NCBI GenBank assembly: GCA_943367595.1
Contig: CALRJS020000048.1
Coordinates: forward strand, 1 to 21,338
Direction of reading: 5' to 3'
DNA: 21,338 nucleotides
Source of the DNA: MW101C3 sp943367595
GTDB taxonomy: Bacteria > Cyanobacteriota > Cyanobacteriia > PCC-6307 > Cyanobiaceae
Shown here: positions 6,876 to 14,186 of the stretch, piece after piece
Numbering within the stretch: position 1 is the stretch's first letter
Layout: each line of letters begins with the position of its first letter
Notes under the pieces: generated by a model
What the model was told of the DNA's origin: nothing
Databases searched by the model: none
What the model saw: only the letters and a program-made list of their open reading frames with translations
Program-made: the position numbers and the translations under genes

Positions 6876-8639
6876 TCAGCGCACCCCGGGTAGAGGGCGC
6901 AGAGCCTTGTAGCTCCAGCCCGCCTGGCCGCTGCGGCTGTTCTTGTGCAGCTTTCCGTAGCCCTTCTTGGTCAGAGGCTTCAGGGCGTCGATCAGCACAT
7001 CGGTGCACGGGCGGCTCTTGCTGGCCAGCGTTCTGCGCAATTCGCTCAGGCTGGCTGAATGGCCCGCGCGCGCCCAGGTCTTGCCATGGAGGCGTAGACC
7101 CAGCTCGGGCAGGGTTCCATGCTCATGGGCCTTACGGCGCACCTGCATGGTCTTCTCCAGCAGCAGAGCGTGAAAGGCGATGGCTCGCTCCATCGCCTCC
7201 TCGCCCACCTCCTGGTCCTCCACCAGCTCCACACCGTCAGGGGACTCAACGATCTGCCAGAGCAGATGGAACATCCCCGCCAGCCGGCCGATGCGGCCCG
7301 CTGACTTGCTGAGCAGAGAGCGATCCGCGTCCGAGAGGCAGTCGCGCTTGCGCGCGTCCAACGCTGTGCGTTCCTGCTGAAAGCGGCCGAGAGCTGGCTC
7401 ACTGAGTTTCAGCTCCAGGCGCTCGCAGGTAGCCACCGCGCCATAGAGCTTCTCCAGCAGCTTGGTGAACTCCTGGCCGGCCTGGATTTCCTCTGGCGTG
7501 TAGCTGTCCTTGTGGTGCAGGCGGACCTGATGCTGTTCGACCACCAGCAGGCGGGCGTTCAGGCCAGACACGTCTCCGTCGCCGGCAATCGCGTAGTAGC
7601 GGTCCGGCTGACAGGCCAACAGCACAGCAAGGCGGCATTGTTGGTAGCGCCTCTGACGGCCCGCCTCGACAAACGCGTTCTGTGAGCCCTTGCCGTCGTA
7701 GCGGCTGAGCATCCAGTTGGCCAGCTTGTCACCCTCCTGCAGTTGCTTCAGGATCCTTGCTGCCTCGTCCACCTCCAGCAGCATCGAGCGGTTGGCCCAG
7801 CGGTCATGGGCCGCAAAGCACTCATCCATGCCCGCGCTGCTCAGTTCGCCGCTGACCAGGGTGAGCGGCATTACCGGCTCCTTCTCGGAGAAGGCCTCCT
7901 GGTTGGTCTTGGCCTCTGCTTTCCTCTCCGCCCAGGCCGCCAGCTCCCACTCGTACCTCCTTTCCATCAACGGCTCCACCGTCTGCTGCCAGGGAGCACT
8001 GACCAGGCGCTTGATCAATGGGCTCTTGAGCTCTCCGCTGGGCATCAGCAGCAGGAACCACAGCATGAGCGGCTCCTGATACTGCATCTGCGTATTCAGT
8101 TCAATGCACGACTCAAGCGGCAGTGCACCACTCAGGCCGGTCACCAGCACGGCCAGCATGAGCTCCGGCTCGTACTCGATGCTTGCCCGCATCGCCTTGA
8201 AACCAGCGGCAAGCGCTGGAGGAACCAGCGCCAGCACGTCCTCCTCTGCGGCGGTGGCACCTGCCTCCAGGGTCTCCACCAAGCTGATCTCGTCACCTGC
8301 CTCCAGCACCTTGTGGCGCAGGGGGGCATAGAGCTTCTCGATCTGGCTCACCGGCCGCTCGAATTCCTTGGCGATGGCATCCAGCACAAAGTCCAGCTGG
8401 CTCGGGCTGCAGGGCACCGTGGCCAGACCCTGGAGCCGCTCTAGCAGTGGCTGGCAGACCGGCAAGTGATCGGGCACGTACATCTCCATCGGCAGATCGT
8501 CCTGCGAACAACAGGGAGCGTCTTTAGAGCCGATTGAGACAGGCGCAGCCAGTTGGATTGACTCCGCTTGTGGTTCCGTTTCCTCCGCCGTCTTCTGGCG
8601 AGGAGTGTTGTGCTCATTTGAGCTGATTTGAGGTCGCAT
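6876..8639 (-). CDS. DUF3987 primase-helicase-like protein of the mobile element
   Basis: A 587-residue protein from the ATG at 8639, chosen because GGAG lies eight bases upstream on the minus strand. A longer frame to 8804 would translate the palindromic repeats. It resembles DUF3987 proteins, which are P-loop helicase-like enzymes of cyanobacterial and phage-derived elements. Visible features are a degenerate P-loop PSGELKSPL (about 200-208), a Walker B-like LLEVDEA (287-293) and the family-like segment GDGDVSGLNAR (353-363). The residues before the P-loop are Ala/Glu-rich helices. The C-terminal 80 residues (TLASKSRPCTDVLIDALKPL and onward) look like a winged-helix DNA-binding end. It likely unwinds or primes the element's DNA. 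Leu replaces the last Gly of the usual GxGKS, so activity needs caution. Upstream palindromes probably regulate it or form an origin. Confidence 0.75.
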   Translation of the reverse strand: MRPQISSNEHNTPRQKTAEETEPQAESIQLAAPVSIGSKDAPCCSQDDLPMEMYVPDHLPVCQPLLERLQGLATVPCSPSQLDFVLDAIAKEFERPVSQIEKLYAPLRHKVLEAGDEISLVETLEAGATAAEEDVLALVPPALAAGFKAMRASIEYEPELMLAVLVTGLSGALPLESCIELNTQMQYQEPLMLWFLLLMPSGELKSPLIKRLVSAPWQQTVEPLMERRYEWELAAWAERKAEAKTNQEAFSEKEPVMPLTLVSGELSSAGMDECFAAHDRWANRSMLLEVDEAARILKQLQEGDKLANWMLSRYDGKGSQNAFVEAGRQRRYQQCRLAVLLACQPDRYYAIAGDGDVSGLNARLLVVEQHQVRLHHKDSYTPEEIQAGQEFTKLLEKLYGAVATCERLELKLSEPALGRFQQERTALDARKRDCLSDADRSLLSKSAGRIGRLAGMFHLLWQIVESPDGVELVEDQEVGEEAMERAIAFHALLLEKTMQVRRKAHEHGTLPELGLRLHGKTWARAGHSASLSELRRTLASKSRPCTDVLIDALKPLTKKGYGKLHKNSRSGQAGWSYKALRPLPGVR

Positions 8640-8722
8640 TGGTTTAACTCCGTTTGTTTTCAACGTCGTGAAAGTTGACGTCGCCTCTACCAATACTTCA
8701 TTCAGACCAAGAAATGACCGTT

Positions 8723-8795
8723 GCACGCGTGCGGATTTTCTGCGCGCGAACCATGCACGCGTGCATACACACAAGCCCAAGCCATGCACGCGTGC
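8723..8795. promoter_or_regulatory. Three identical palindromes GCACGCGTGC, evenly spaced
   Basis: The perfect 10-bp palindrome GCACGCGTGC is at 8723-8732, 8755-8764 and 8786-8795. Start-to-start distances are 32 and 31 bases, three helical turns. The first and third copies extend to GCACGCGTGCGGAT; the second and third share a leading CAT. They lie between divergent genes, the DUF3987 gene (minus) and the excisionase-like gene (plus), so they are well placed as operators for both or as origin iterons. Confidence 0.7.
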
Positions 8796-8872
8796 GGATC
8801 TCATTTAGTGCGCAGGAATCGCGGCTTTCAGCATTCATTTCTTGCTAGAGATGACGCACTGACGTTCACCCC

Positions 8873-9175
8873 ATGACCGCCTTGCCCCCGCTCCCTGCTG
8901 ACGACCCCTCCCAGCATCTGGCCGCTATCTATCAAGAGTTGCGCCGCCTGAACGCCCGCTTGGACCTGCAGCCAAGCAAGCCCAAAAGCCCCTGGCTTCC
9001 CCTGGCAGAGGCCGCCAAGGCACTGCATTTCCCCAGCGCCCGTGCGCTGCGCGCCGCCATCGATCGCGGCCGCATCCCCCCTCAGTTCGTCAGTGCCACG
9101 ACCGGGGAGACGGGCAAACGCCGAACCCTCTATGTGGACGTGGAGGGCTTCTCCTCACATCTGCGCCACAAGTGA
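8873..9175 (+). CDS. Small excisionase-like DNA-binding protein
   Basis: A 100-residue protein. After a Pro/Asp-rich start and a short helix (AAIYQELRRLNARLDL), residues about 41-70 (WLPLAEAAKALHFPSARALR, then AAIDRGRIPP) have the MerR/excisionase-type helix-turn-helix pattern. A wing-like strand RRTLYVDVEGF follows near the end. This is the usual size and shape of recombination directionality factors and small regulators in integrative elements. It sits beside the integrase, facing it, and the two coding regions overlap by 21 bases at their 3' ends. The palindromes upstream may be its own binding sites. No clear ribosome-binding site precedes the ATG at 8873. Directionality-factor function is inference from fold and context. 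Confidence 0.65.
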   Translation: MTALPPLPADDPSQHLAAIYQELRRLNARLDLQPSKPKSPWLPLAEAAKALHFPSARALRAAIDRGRIPPQFVSATTGETGKRRTLYVDVEGFSSHLRHK

Positions 9176-10261
9176 GGCCATCGAGGCGCTGTCAAACCAG
9201 CGTTGATACAGGCTGGTATGCACCATCAGCGAATGCCCCAAGCTCTTGGCGGCAAGCGATGGGCTCAACTGCGGGTTGTGAATTGCCCGCACTGCCCAGG
9301 CGTGCCGCAGGTCATAGGCACGGAACGGCACCGCATAACGCCTCAGCGCCACACCCAGCTGCGAACCCACCGTGCGGTGATCGCGCTCCAGGTTGATGGC
9401 CGGCAACCGTTTGTGCTCCAGAGACCAGCGATTGATCCAGTCCTTGGGCAGCGGCAGACCTTGACGAGCACCGGTTTTCCCCCCGCTGATGCTGACTAAC
9501 CCGTTTGTTTGAACCTCCGCTGTCAGCAGGGCCTCATGAGGTCGCGCCCCATAGGTGGCACAGACACCAGCCACCCACTGCCAATCCGAAGGCAGCTGGT
9601 CGATCACCTCGATGATCACCGCATCGATGGGTAGATCACGGGGTGCCGCATCCTTCTGGGGGCTGTAGCCCTTGCCCAGGTCCTTGAGCAGCTGGACAAC
9701 GTCAGGGCCGAGCTCGATTGCTCTTGCCACGGCAACCGCTGCAATCGATGCTCTGCGACGGCTGCGCGATCCCACCTCCTTGCTTTCCACCAGAGCCCTC
9801 AGGACCCGTAGATCGACGGCCGGTTGGTCCAGCAACGGCTTGAGCGGGCCGGCGTAGTCGGTCGCCCAGGAGACATCTGCGCTGACCCCTCGCTTGCGCT
9901 GGTTGCGCCACCACCTCTCGGTCCGGCTTAGTGCAGCGGTGCCACTGATGCTGCTCTTCGAGCCCTCCCCTGCAGGGGTGGTGTCACCGAACCACTGCTC
10001 GAAGGGGAAGGCCTGCAAGCCCATGCGGAACAGCTGCAGGTCATGGCCCAGCTTTTCGGCCAGCTTTCTGGCCTGATCGATGCCCATGGGATAGGGGATT
10101 TCCGTGGAGATCCGCTGTCGTTTCCAGCTTCCATCCGGGCACGGCAGGGTCCCCCTCAGGCGCAGCCGCTGCCCAGACGGCAACACCTCAAGAGCGACCG
10201 CGTAACCAAGGTCCTTGAGAGCACGGTTGATGCGCCCGAGATAGGGGTCCTTGACCGGCAT
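9155..10261 (-). CDS. Tyrosine recombinase (integrase) of the tRNA-Leu island
   Basis: A 368-residue phage-type integrase that catalyses site-specific integration and excision. Catalytic residues are visible in order: Arg240 in TYGARPHEAL, Lys262 in GGKTG, Arg319 in YDLRHAWAVR (Tyr in place of the usual first His of HxxR), His343 in LGHS and the nucleophile Tyr352 in HTSLYQRW. The N-terminal 200 residues would hold arm-binding and core-binding domains. The ATG at 10261 lies 133 bases from the 3' end of tRNA-Leu, the expected orientation for an element inserted into a tRNA 3' end. The intervening DNA has repeated CGTGACCA motifs. This size and YDLRH box are common in cyanobacterial island integrases. 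Confidence 0.92.
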   Translation of the reverse strand: MPVKDPYLGRINRALKDLGYAVALEVLPSGQRLRLRGTLPCPDGSWKRQRISTEIPYPMGIDQARKLAEKLGHDLQLFRMGLQAFPFEQWFGDTTPAGEGSKSSISGTAALSRTERWWRNQRKRGVSADVSWATDYAGPLKPLLDQPAVDLRVLRALVESKEVGSRSRRRASIAAVAVARAIELGPDVVQLLKDLGKGYSPQKDAAPRDLPIDAVIIEVIDQLPSDWQWVAGVCATYGARPHEALLTAEVQTNGLVSISGGKTGARQGLPLPKDWINRWSLEHKRLPAINLERDHRTVGSQLGVALRRYAVPFRAYDLRHAWAVRAIHNPQLSPSLAAKSLGHSLMVHTSLYQRWFDSASMASLVAQM

Positions 10262-10266
10262 TGAAG

Positions 10267-10328
10267 CGTGACCAAAACCGTGACCACTCTGGTCGTAAAT
10301 GGTCCTTTTCGTGACCAGGGCGTGACCA
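10267..10328 (+). promoter_or_regulatory. CGTGACCA repeat cluster, candidate integrase arm-type sites
   Basis: CGTGACCA occurs at 10267, 10279, 10310 and 10321, and the inverted core TGGTC at 10290 and 10300. Spacings of 12 and 11 bases within each pair are about one helical turn. The position between the integrase start and the tRNA target is where arm-binding sites or an integrase autoregulatory operator are expected. Binding by the integrase itself is inference. Confidence 0.6.
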
Positions 10329-10393
10329 CCTTGCCTGCCAGCCTAAATCGGCTCGATTCTCTAGACCCCTTGCACTGCAGTCATTCTCACCGA

Positions 10394-10477
10394 TGGGGGC
10401 AGGGGGACTTGAACCCCCACAGCCTTGCGGCCTGCGGATTTTAAGTCCGCTGCGTCTACCGGTTCCGCCATGCCCCC
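10394..10477 (-). tRNA. tRNA-Leu (anticodon UAA), intron-less, island target
   Basis: On the minus strand a full 84-base cloverleaf is seen: 7-bp acceptor stem GGGGGCA/TGCCCCC with discriminator A; anticodon stem GCGGA/TCCGC around the loop CTTAAAA (anticodon TAA at 10441-10443); a long class II variable arm (GGCCGCAAGGCT); and T arm GGGGG-TTCAAGT-CCCCC. CCA is not encoded. The group I intron found in this gene in many cyanobacteria is absent. The 3' end faces the integrase, so this half is probably part of the attachment site. Confidence 0.95.
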
Positions 10478-10518
10478 GCGGGCTGATCCTAGATTTGCCG
10501 CACCCTGCTACCTCCTCC

Positions 10519-10767
10519 GTGCCGTTGCCCGGGTTTCTCAGCACCCTGCCGCTCGACACCCTGCTGGTGCTCGGTGCCTACCTGCTGCTTGGCGGCGCCT
10601 ATCTGGTGGTGGTGCCGCTGGTGCTGTTCTTCTGGATGAACAAGCGCTGGATGGTGATGGGCAAGATCGAGCGCACGGCCGTCTACGGCCTGGTGTTCCT
10701 GTTCTTCCCGGGCATGATCGTGTTTTCGCCCTTCCTCAACTTCAGGCTTGCCGGCCAGGGCGAATGA
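10519..10767 (+). CDS. ndhL: NAD(P)H-quinone oxidoreductase subunit L
   Basis: An 82-residue membrane subunit of the cyanobacterial NDH-1 complex in the thylakoid membrane, used in cyclic electron flow, respiration and CO2 uptake. The segments LGAYLLLGGAYLVVVPLVLF and AVYGLVFLFFPGMIVFSPFL form two membrane spans, and the ending FFPGMIVFSPFLNFR is characteristic of NdhL. No ATG fits the usual length; GTG at 10519 is the preferred start, with TTG at 10525 as the alternative, since earlier codons run into the tRNA. It overlaps the next gene by ATGA, so the two are translationally coupled. Confidence 0.88.
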   Translation: MPLPGFLSTLPLDTLLVLGAYLLLGGAYLVVVPLVLFFWMNKRWMVMGKIERTAVYGLVFLFFPGMIVFSPFLNFRLAGQGE

Positions 10768-11099
10768 CGCGCGGCCAGGCATTACTGCTGGGGCTTGGCG
10801 TGTTCGGTCTCGGTGGCCTCGGCTACTGGGGCTTCAAGGCGGCCGGCTTTGAGGGTTTTTCGGCCGGCATCGCCGCCGAGGCGGTCCTGATCCTGATCGT
10901 GCTCGGCTGGACGGGCAGCTACCTGCTGCGCGTGGTCACCGGCAAGATGACCTTCATGGAGCAGCGCCGCCAGTACCGCGCCGGCTACGACGCCATCACC
11001 GCCGAGCAGCTTCAGAAGGAGTTCGACGCACTCAGCCCTGCCGAGCAGGAGCGCCTGCTGCGTGAGATCGGCCAGCTCAAGGACGACGCCAGTCTTTGA
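10764..11099 (+). CDS. DUF3007 family membrane protein
   Basis: A 111-residue protein with two membrane spans (ALLLGLGVFGLGGLGYWGF and AAEAVLILIVLGWTGSYLL), then a cytoplasmic-looking helical tail with TFMEQRRQYRAGYDAITAEQ and ALSPAEQERLLREI. This is the pattern of DUF3007 proteins, which are conserved in cyanobacteria and plastids and often sit next to ndhL. The ATG overlaps the ndhL stop by four bases. Conserved linkage suggests a role with NDH-1 or thylakoid membranes, but the function is not established from sequence. Confidence 0.85.
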   Translation: MTRGQALLLGLGVFGLGGLGYWGFKAAGFEGFSAGIAAEAVLILIVLGWTGSYLLRVVTGKMTFMEQRRQYRAGYDAITAEQLQKEFDALSPAEQERLLREIGQLKDDASL

Positions 11100-11225
11100 G
11101 CCAGCGCGGCTGAGGCGTCGAGTCCAGGAGACACCGCGGCTGAGGCCTGGGGCCAAGGGCTTGTTGGGCCGTCCTGCCAGCGACCCCATAGGCTCACGGC
11201 CAGAGCGTGCAGGATCTGGCTCCGA

Positions 11226-12071
11226 ATGAGCGCCACCCCGTCCAGCAATGTCGCCGCCGGCGGCACCACGGCCATCCAGGCACGGTTCAGCCAGCTGCAG
11301 GCACTGGGCCGTTGCGCCCTGATGCCGTTCCTGATGGCCGGTGATCCGGATCTGGCCACCACCGCCGCCACCTTGCTCGCCCTGCAGGAGGCAGGCGCCG
11401 ACCTGATCGAGCTGGGTATCCCCTACAGCGATCCGCTGGCCGATGGCCCGGTGATCCAGGCGGCCGCCAGCCGCGCCCTCGCCGCCGGCACCACGCCGGG
11501 CAAGGTGCTCGACATGCTCACCGGCCTGCGCGGTCAGCTCACCACTCCCCTGGTGCTGTTCACCTACAGCAACCCGCTGCTCAACCGCGGCATGGAAACC
11601 TTCTGCCGTGAGGCCGCCGCTGCCGGCGCCGCCGGCCTGGTGGTGCCCGATCTGCCGTTGGAGGAAGCGGAGCGGCTCTCGCCGATCGCCGCGGCGGAGG
11701 GGCTTGATCTGGTGCTGCTGGTGGCACCCACCACCCCATCCGAGCGCATGGGGCGCATCACCGCCGCCAGCCGGGGCTTCACCTATCTGGTCAGCGTCAC
11801 CGGGGTCACCGGTGTGCGTGCGGCGATGGAAACGCGTGTGGGCGGCCTGGTGCAGCAGCTCAAGGCCATGGGGCCCACGCCGGTGGCGGTGGGTTTCGGC
11901 ATCTCCGGGCCGGAGCAGGCCCGCCAGGTGCGCGATTGGGGCGCCGATGGCGCGATCGTGGGCAGCGCGCTGGTGAAGGTGATGGCGGCGGCGGCCTCCG
12001 CTGAGGGGGCGTCCGTGGCTGCCGCCGCTGGCGCCTATGTGAGCGACCTGCGCCGGGCCCTCGACAGCTGA
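11226..12071 (+). CDS. trpA: Tryptophan synthase alpha subunit
   Basis: A 281-residue TIM-barrel enzyme that cleaves indole-3-glycerol phosphate to indole and glyceraldehyde 3-phosphate, passing indole to the beta subunit. The catalytic Glu62 (LIELGIPYSDP) and Asp73 (LADGP) are present. Also visible are FLMAGDP near the start, VVPDLPLEEA, and the phosphate-binding GFGISGPEQ and ADGAIVGSALVK. The N-terminus is about 12-15 residues longer than usual, so an internal start is possible. trpB is not adjacent, which is normal in cyanobacteria. The following methyltransferase gene starts five bases after its stop. Confidence 0.96.
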   Translation: MSATPSSNVAAGGTTAIQARFSQLQALGRCALMPFLMAGDPDLATTAATLLALQEAGADLIELGIPYSDPLADGPVIQAAASRALAAGTTPGKVLDMLTGLRGQLTTPLVLFTYSNPLLNRGMETFCREAAAAGAAGLVVPDLPLEEAERLSPIAAAEGLDLVLLVAPTTPSERMGRITAASRGFTYLVSVTGVTGVRAAMETRVGGLVQQLKAMGPTPVAVGFGISGPEQARQVRDWGADGAIVGSALVKVMAAAASAEGASVAAAAGAYVSDLRRALDS

Positions 12072-12076
12072 GCGCC

Positions 12077-12769
12077 ATGCAGCCCCTTGGTGTCAGCCCG
12101 CCAGACCGGCCCTGGCCTGGTCGTGATGATCAGCCGCTCGATCTGCCCTTTTCCGAAGCCTGCGAGCGCAACAAGCAGCCGTTGCTGGAGGCCCTGCGCG
12201 CGTGGCTGCCCCAACCCCCCGACCGGCCGGCACAGGTGCTGGAGGTGGGCTCGGGCACCGGCCAGCACGGCGTGCATTTCAGCCAGCACCTGCCCGTGCG
12301 CTGGCAACTCAGCGACCGGCCCGAGCACCTGCCGGGGCTGCGGCGTCGCCAGGCGTACGCCAGCGCCAACGGCGTGTCCGCCGCCGGCCAGCTGCTGCCG
12401 CCGCTGCAGCTGGATGTGACCCAGCCCGACTGGCCAGCCGGCCCGTTTGATGCGGTGTTCAGCGCCAACACCGCCCACATCATGCCGGCAACGGCCGTGC
12501 CCGCCCTGTTCTCCGGCAGTGCCCGGGTGCTGGCTCCGGATGGGCTGTTTCTGCTCTACGGCCCCTTCCACGACGGGGGTGTGCACACCAGCGCCAGCAA
12601 TGCCGCCTTTCATGCCCACCTGCGCGCCATCGATCCCGCCATGGGGGTGCGCGACAGCCTGGAGCTGCTTGCCTGCGCCAGGGCGGTGGGCCTGCTGGCG
12701 GCCGCAGACCTGCCGCTTCCGGCCAACAACCGCCTGCTGGTGTTCCGCCGTTCTCCCGCCGGCACCTGA
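12077..12769 (+). CDS. DUF938 SAM-dependent methyltransferase-like protein
   Basis: A 230-residue protein of the DUF938 family. The SAM-binding motif I is VLEVGSGTGQH (54-64), followed by WQLSDRPEHL, then LQLDVT and FDAVFSANTAHIM, and near the end the family-like YGPFHDGG. The N-terminal SEACERNKQPLLEAL is also typical of this family, whose substrate is unknown. The start lies only five bases after trpA, so co-transcription is likely. It converges with the alcohol dehydrogenase gene 52 bases downstream, where a CCGGCACCTGAC repeat and a GCCGGCGTCCGGC stem-loop could terminate both. Confidence 0.85.
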   Translation: MQPLGVSPPDRPWPGRDDQPLDLPFSEACERNKQPLLEALRAWLPQPPDRPAQVLEVGSGTGQHGVHFSQHLPVRWQLSDRPEHLPGLRRRQAYASANGVSAAGQLLPPLQLDVTQPDWPAGPFDAVFSANTAHIMPATAVPALFSGSARVLAPDGLFLLYGPFHDGGVHTSASNAAFHAHLRAIDPAMGVRDSLELLACARAVGLLAAADLPLPANNRLLVFRRSPAGT

Positions 12770-12821
12770 CACACCGGCACCTGACGCGCCGGCGTCCGGC
12801 TCAGGCGGCACCGGTCAGCGA

Positions 12822-13823
12822 TCAGGCCGGGCCGTCGAGCACGAAGCGGTAGCGCACATCGCCGCTGCGCAGCCTGGCGATGGCTGTATTGATCTCGTGC
12901 ATCGGCAGGCTTTCCACCTGGGGTTGGATGCTGTGCCGCGCGCAGAACTCCATCATCTTCAGCAGGCTGGCGGGTGAGGAGGTGGGGCTGCCGGTGAACT
13001 GGCGCCGCCCGGCGATGAACGGGAACACACTCAGCGGGATGGGCTCCAGCGTCACACCGAGCTGGTGCAGCCGGCCCTTCGGTGCCAGGGCGTTCACCAC
13101 CGCGTCCCAATCCAGCGCTTGGTTGGTGGTGTTGATGATCAGGTCGTAGCGGTTCGGCGTGGCGGCCAGATCGCCCAGCAGCTGGATCTCATGGGCACCG
13201 AAGCCGCGCGCCTCCTCCGCCTTGGCGGGATTGGTGGTGATGGCGGTCACCTGGCAGCCCCAGGCGCGAGCGAACTGCAGCGCCATGTGGCCCAACCCGC
13301 CGATGCCGATCACGCCCACATGGGCGGTGGGGGAGACGGCCTCGTCGATCAGGGGCGCGAACACGGTGATGCCGCCGCAGAACAGCGGTCCCGCCAGGGC
13401 TGGATCGAGGCTGTCGGGGATGGGGATCAGCCAGTCCTGCTGGGCCTTCACATGGCTGGCGAAGCCGCCGCTGCGGCCCACCACGCTCGCCTCCAGGTCG
13501 GCGCAGAGGTTCTGATCACCGCCGAGGCACAGGGCGCAGTGGCTGCAGCTTCCGGCGATCCAGCCCAGGCCGCGCAGCTGGCCGATCAGGGTTTCCGGCA
13601 CCCCCTCGCCTACCGCCACCACCCGGCCCACCGCCTCATGGCCAGCCACCAGCGGATAGCTGCTGATCCCCCAGTGGTTGTCGAGCATCGACAGATCGCT
13701 GTGGCAGAGGCCGCAGTGCAGCACCTCCAGCAGCGCTTCGCCGGGGCCTGGAGGCAGCAGCTCGGCGCTGCTGCGCTGCAGCGGGGCTCCGGCAGCTTCT
13801 GCCTGCCAGGTGGTGATCTGCAT
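12822..13823 (-). CDS. Zinc-dependent NAD(P)-linked alcohol dehydrogenase (CAD/YahK type)
   Basis: A 333-residue medium-chain dehydrogenase that reduces aldehydes, probably with NADPH. Visible features are catalytic zinc residues Cys40 (CGLCHSD) and His62 (GHEAVG), structural zinc cysteines 93, 96, 99 and 107 (CSHCALCLGGDQNLC), and the Rossmann motif GIGGLGHMALQFA. The length and the C-terminal VRYRFVLD fit the cinnamyl-alcohol-dehydrogenase-like group with broad aldehyde specificity. It is transcribed alone on the minus strand and diverges from feoB across a 363-base gap. The exact substrate cannot be read from sequence. Confidence 0.9.
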   Translation of the reverse strand: MQITTWQAEAAGAPLQRSSAELLPPGPGEALLEVLHCGLCHSDLSMLDNHWGISSYPLVAGHEAVGRVVAVGEGVPETLIGQLRGLGWIAGSCSHCALCLGGDQNLCADLEASVVGRSGGFASHVKAQQDWLIPIPDSLDPALAGPLFCGGITVFAPLIDEAVSPTAHVGVIGIGGLGHMALQFARAWGCQVTAITTNPAKAEEARGFGAHEIQLLGDLAATPNRYDLIINTTNQALDWDAVVNALAPKGRLHQLGVTLEPIPLSVFPFIAGRRQFTGSPTSSPASLLKMMEFCARHSIQPQVESLPMHEINTAIARLRSGDVRYRFVLDGPA

Positions 13824-14186
13824 GGAGCGTCCGGTGGCGTTGCAGACCCCAGCATGGCGATCGGCGCGGGCCTGGGAGCGGCCGTGGCTGGATCGCCATC
13901 AGGTTCGCCGCCTGGAGTGCTGGTGACCGGCCGTCTGGAGTACTTGTGGATAGGCCGTAAGGGTCAGATCGGAGCGCCGAGCGACCCGCTGTGGCTGGTC
14001 GTCCGGGTTTCTTTTCGATCGCCTTTGGATCCTCGTCAGGAGTGCTGACGGCTGACCGCCGGGATGGCTTTGGATCGCCATCTGGATCGCGCGCGATGGC
14101 CCGCTTGGCGCCCCCACTCCCCGCGCTGAGGGCTGCGCCTTGTTGTCTGAGGGCTGCGCCTTGTTTTCTCCTCCTAACGTGAGGGG
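13824..14186. other. Intergenic region upstream of feoB with short repeats
   Basis: No convincing gene. GGATCGCCAT recurs (near 13890 and 14074), and a 21-base unit starting CTGAGGGCTGCGCCTTG is repeated in tandem at 14126 and 14147, just before feoB. The region should hold the divergent promoters of the dehydrogenase and feoB. I could not define a Fur box or -10/-35 pair reliably. Confidence 0.45.

Noticed and set aside
8640..8804. N-terminal extension of the DUF3987 protein to an upstream ATG
   Set aside because: It would translate the palindromic repeats into a Cys/Arg-rich segment, while the ATG at 8639 has a good ribosome-binding site.
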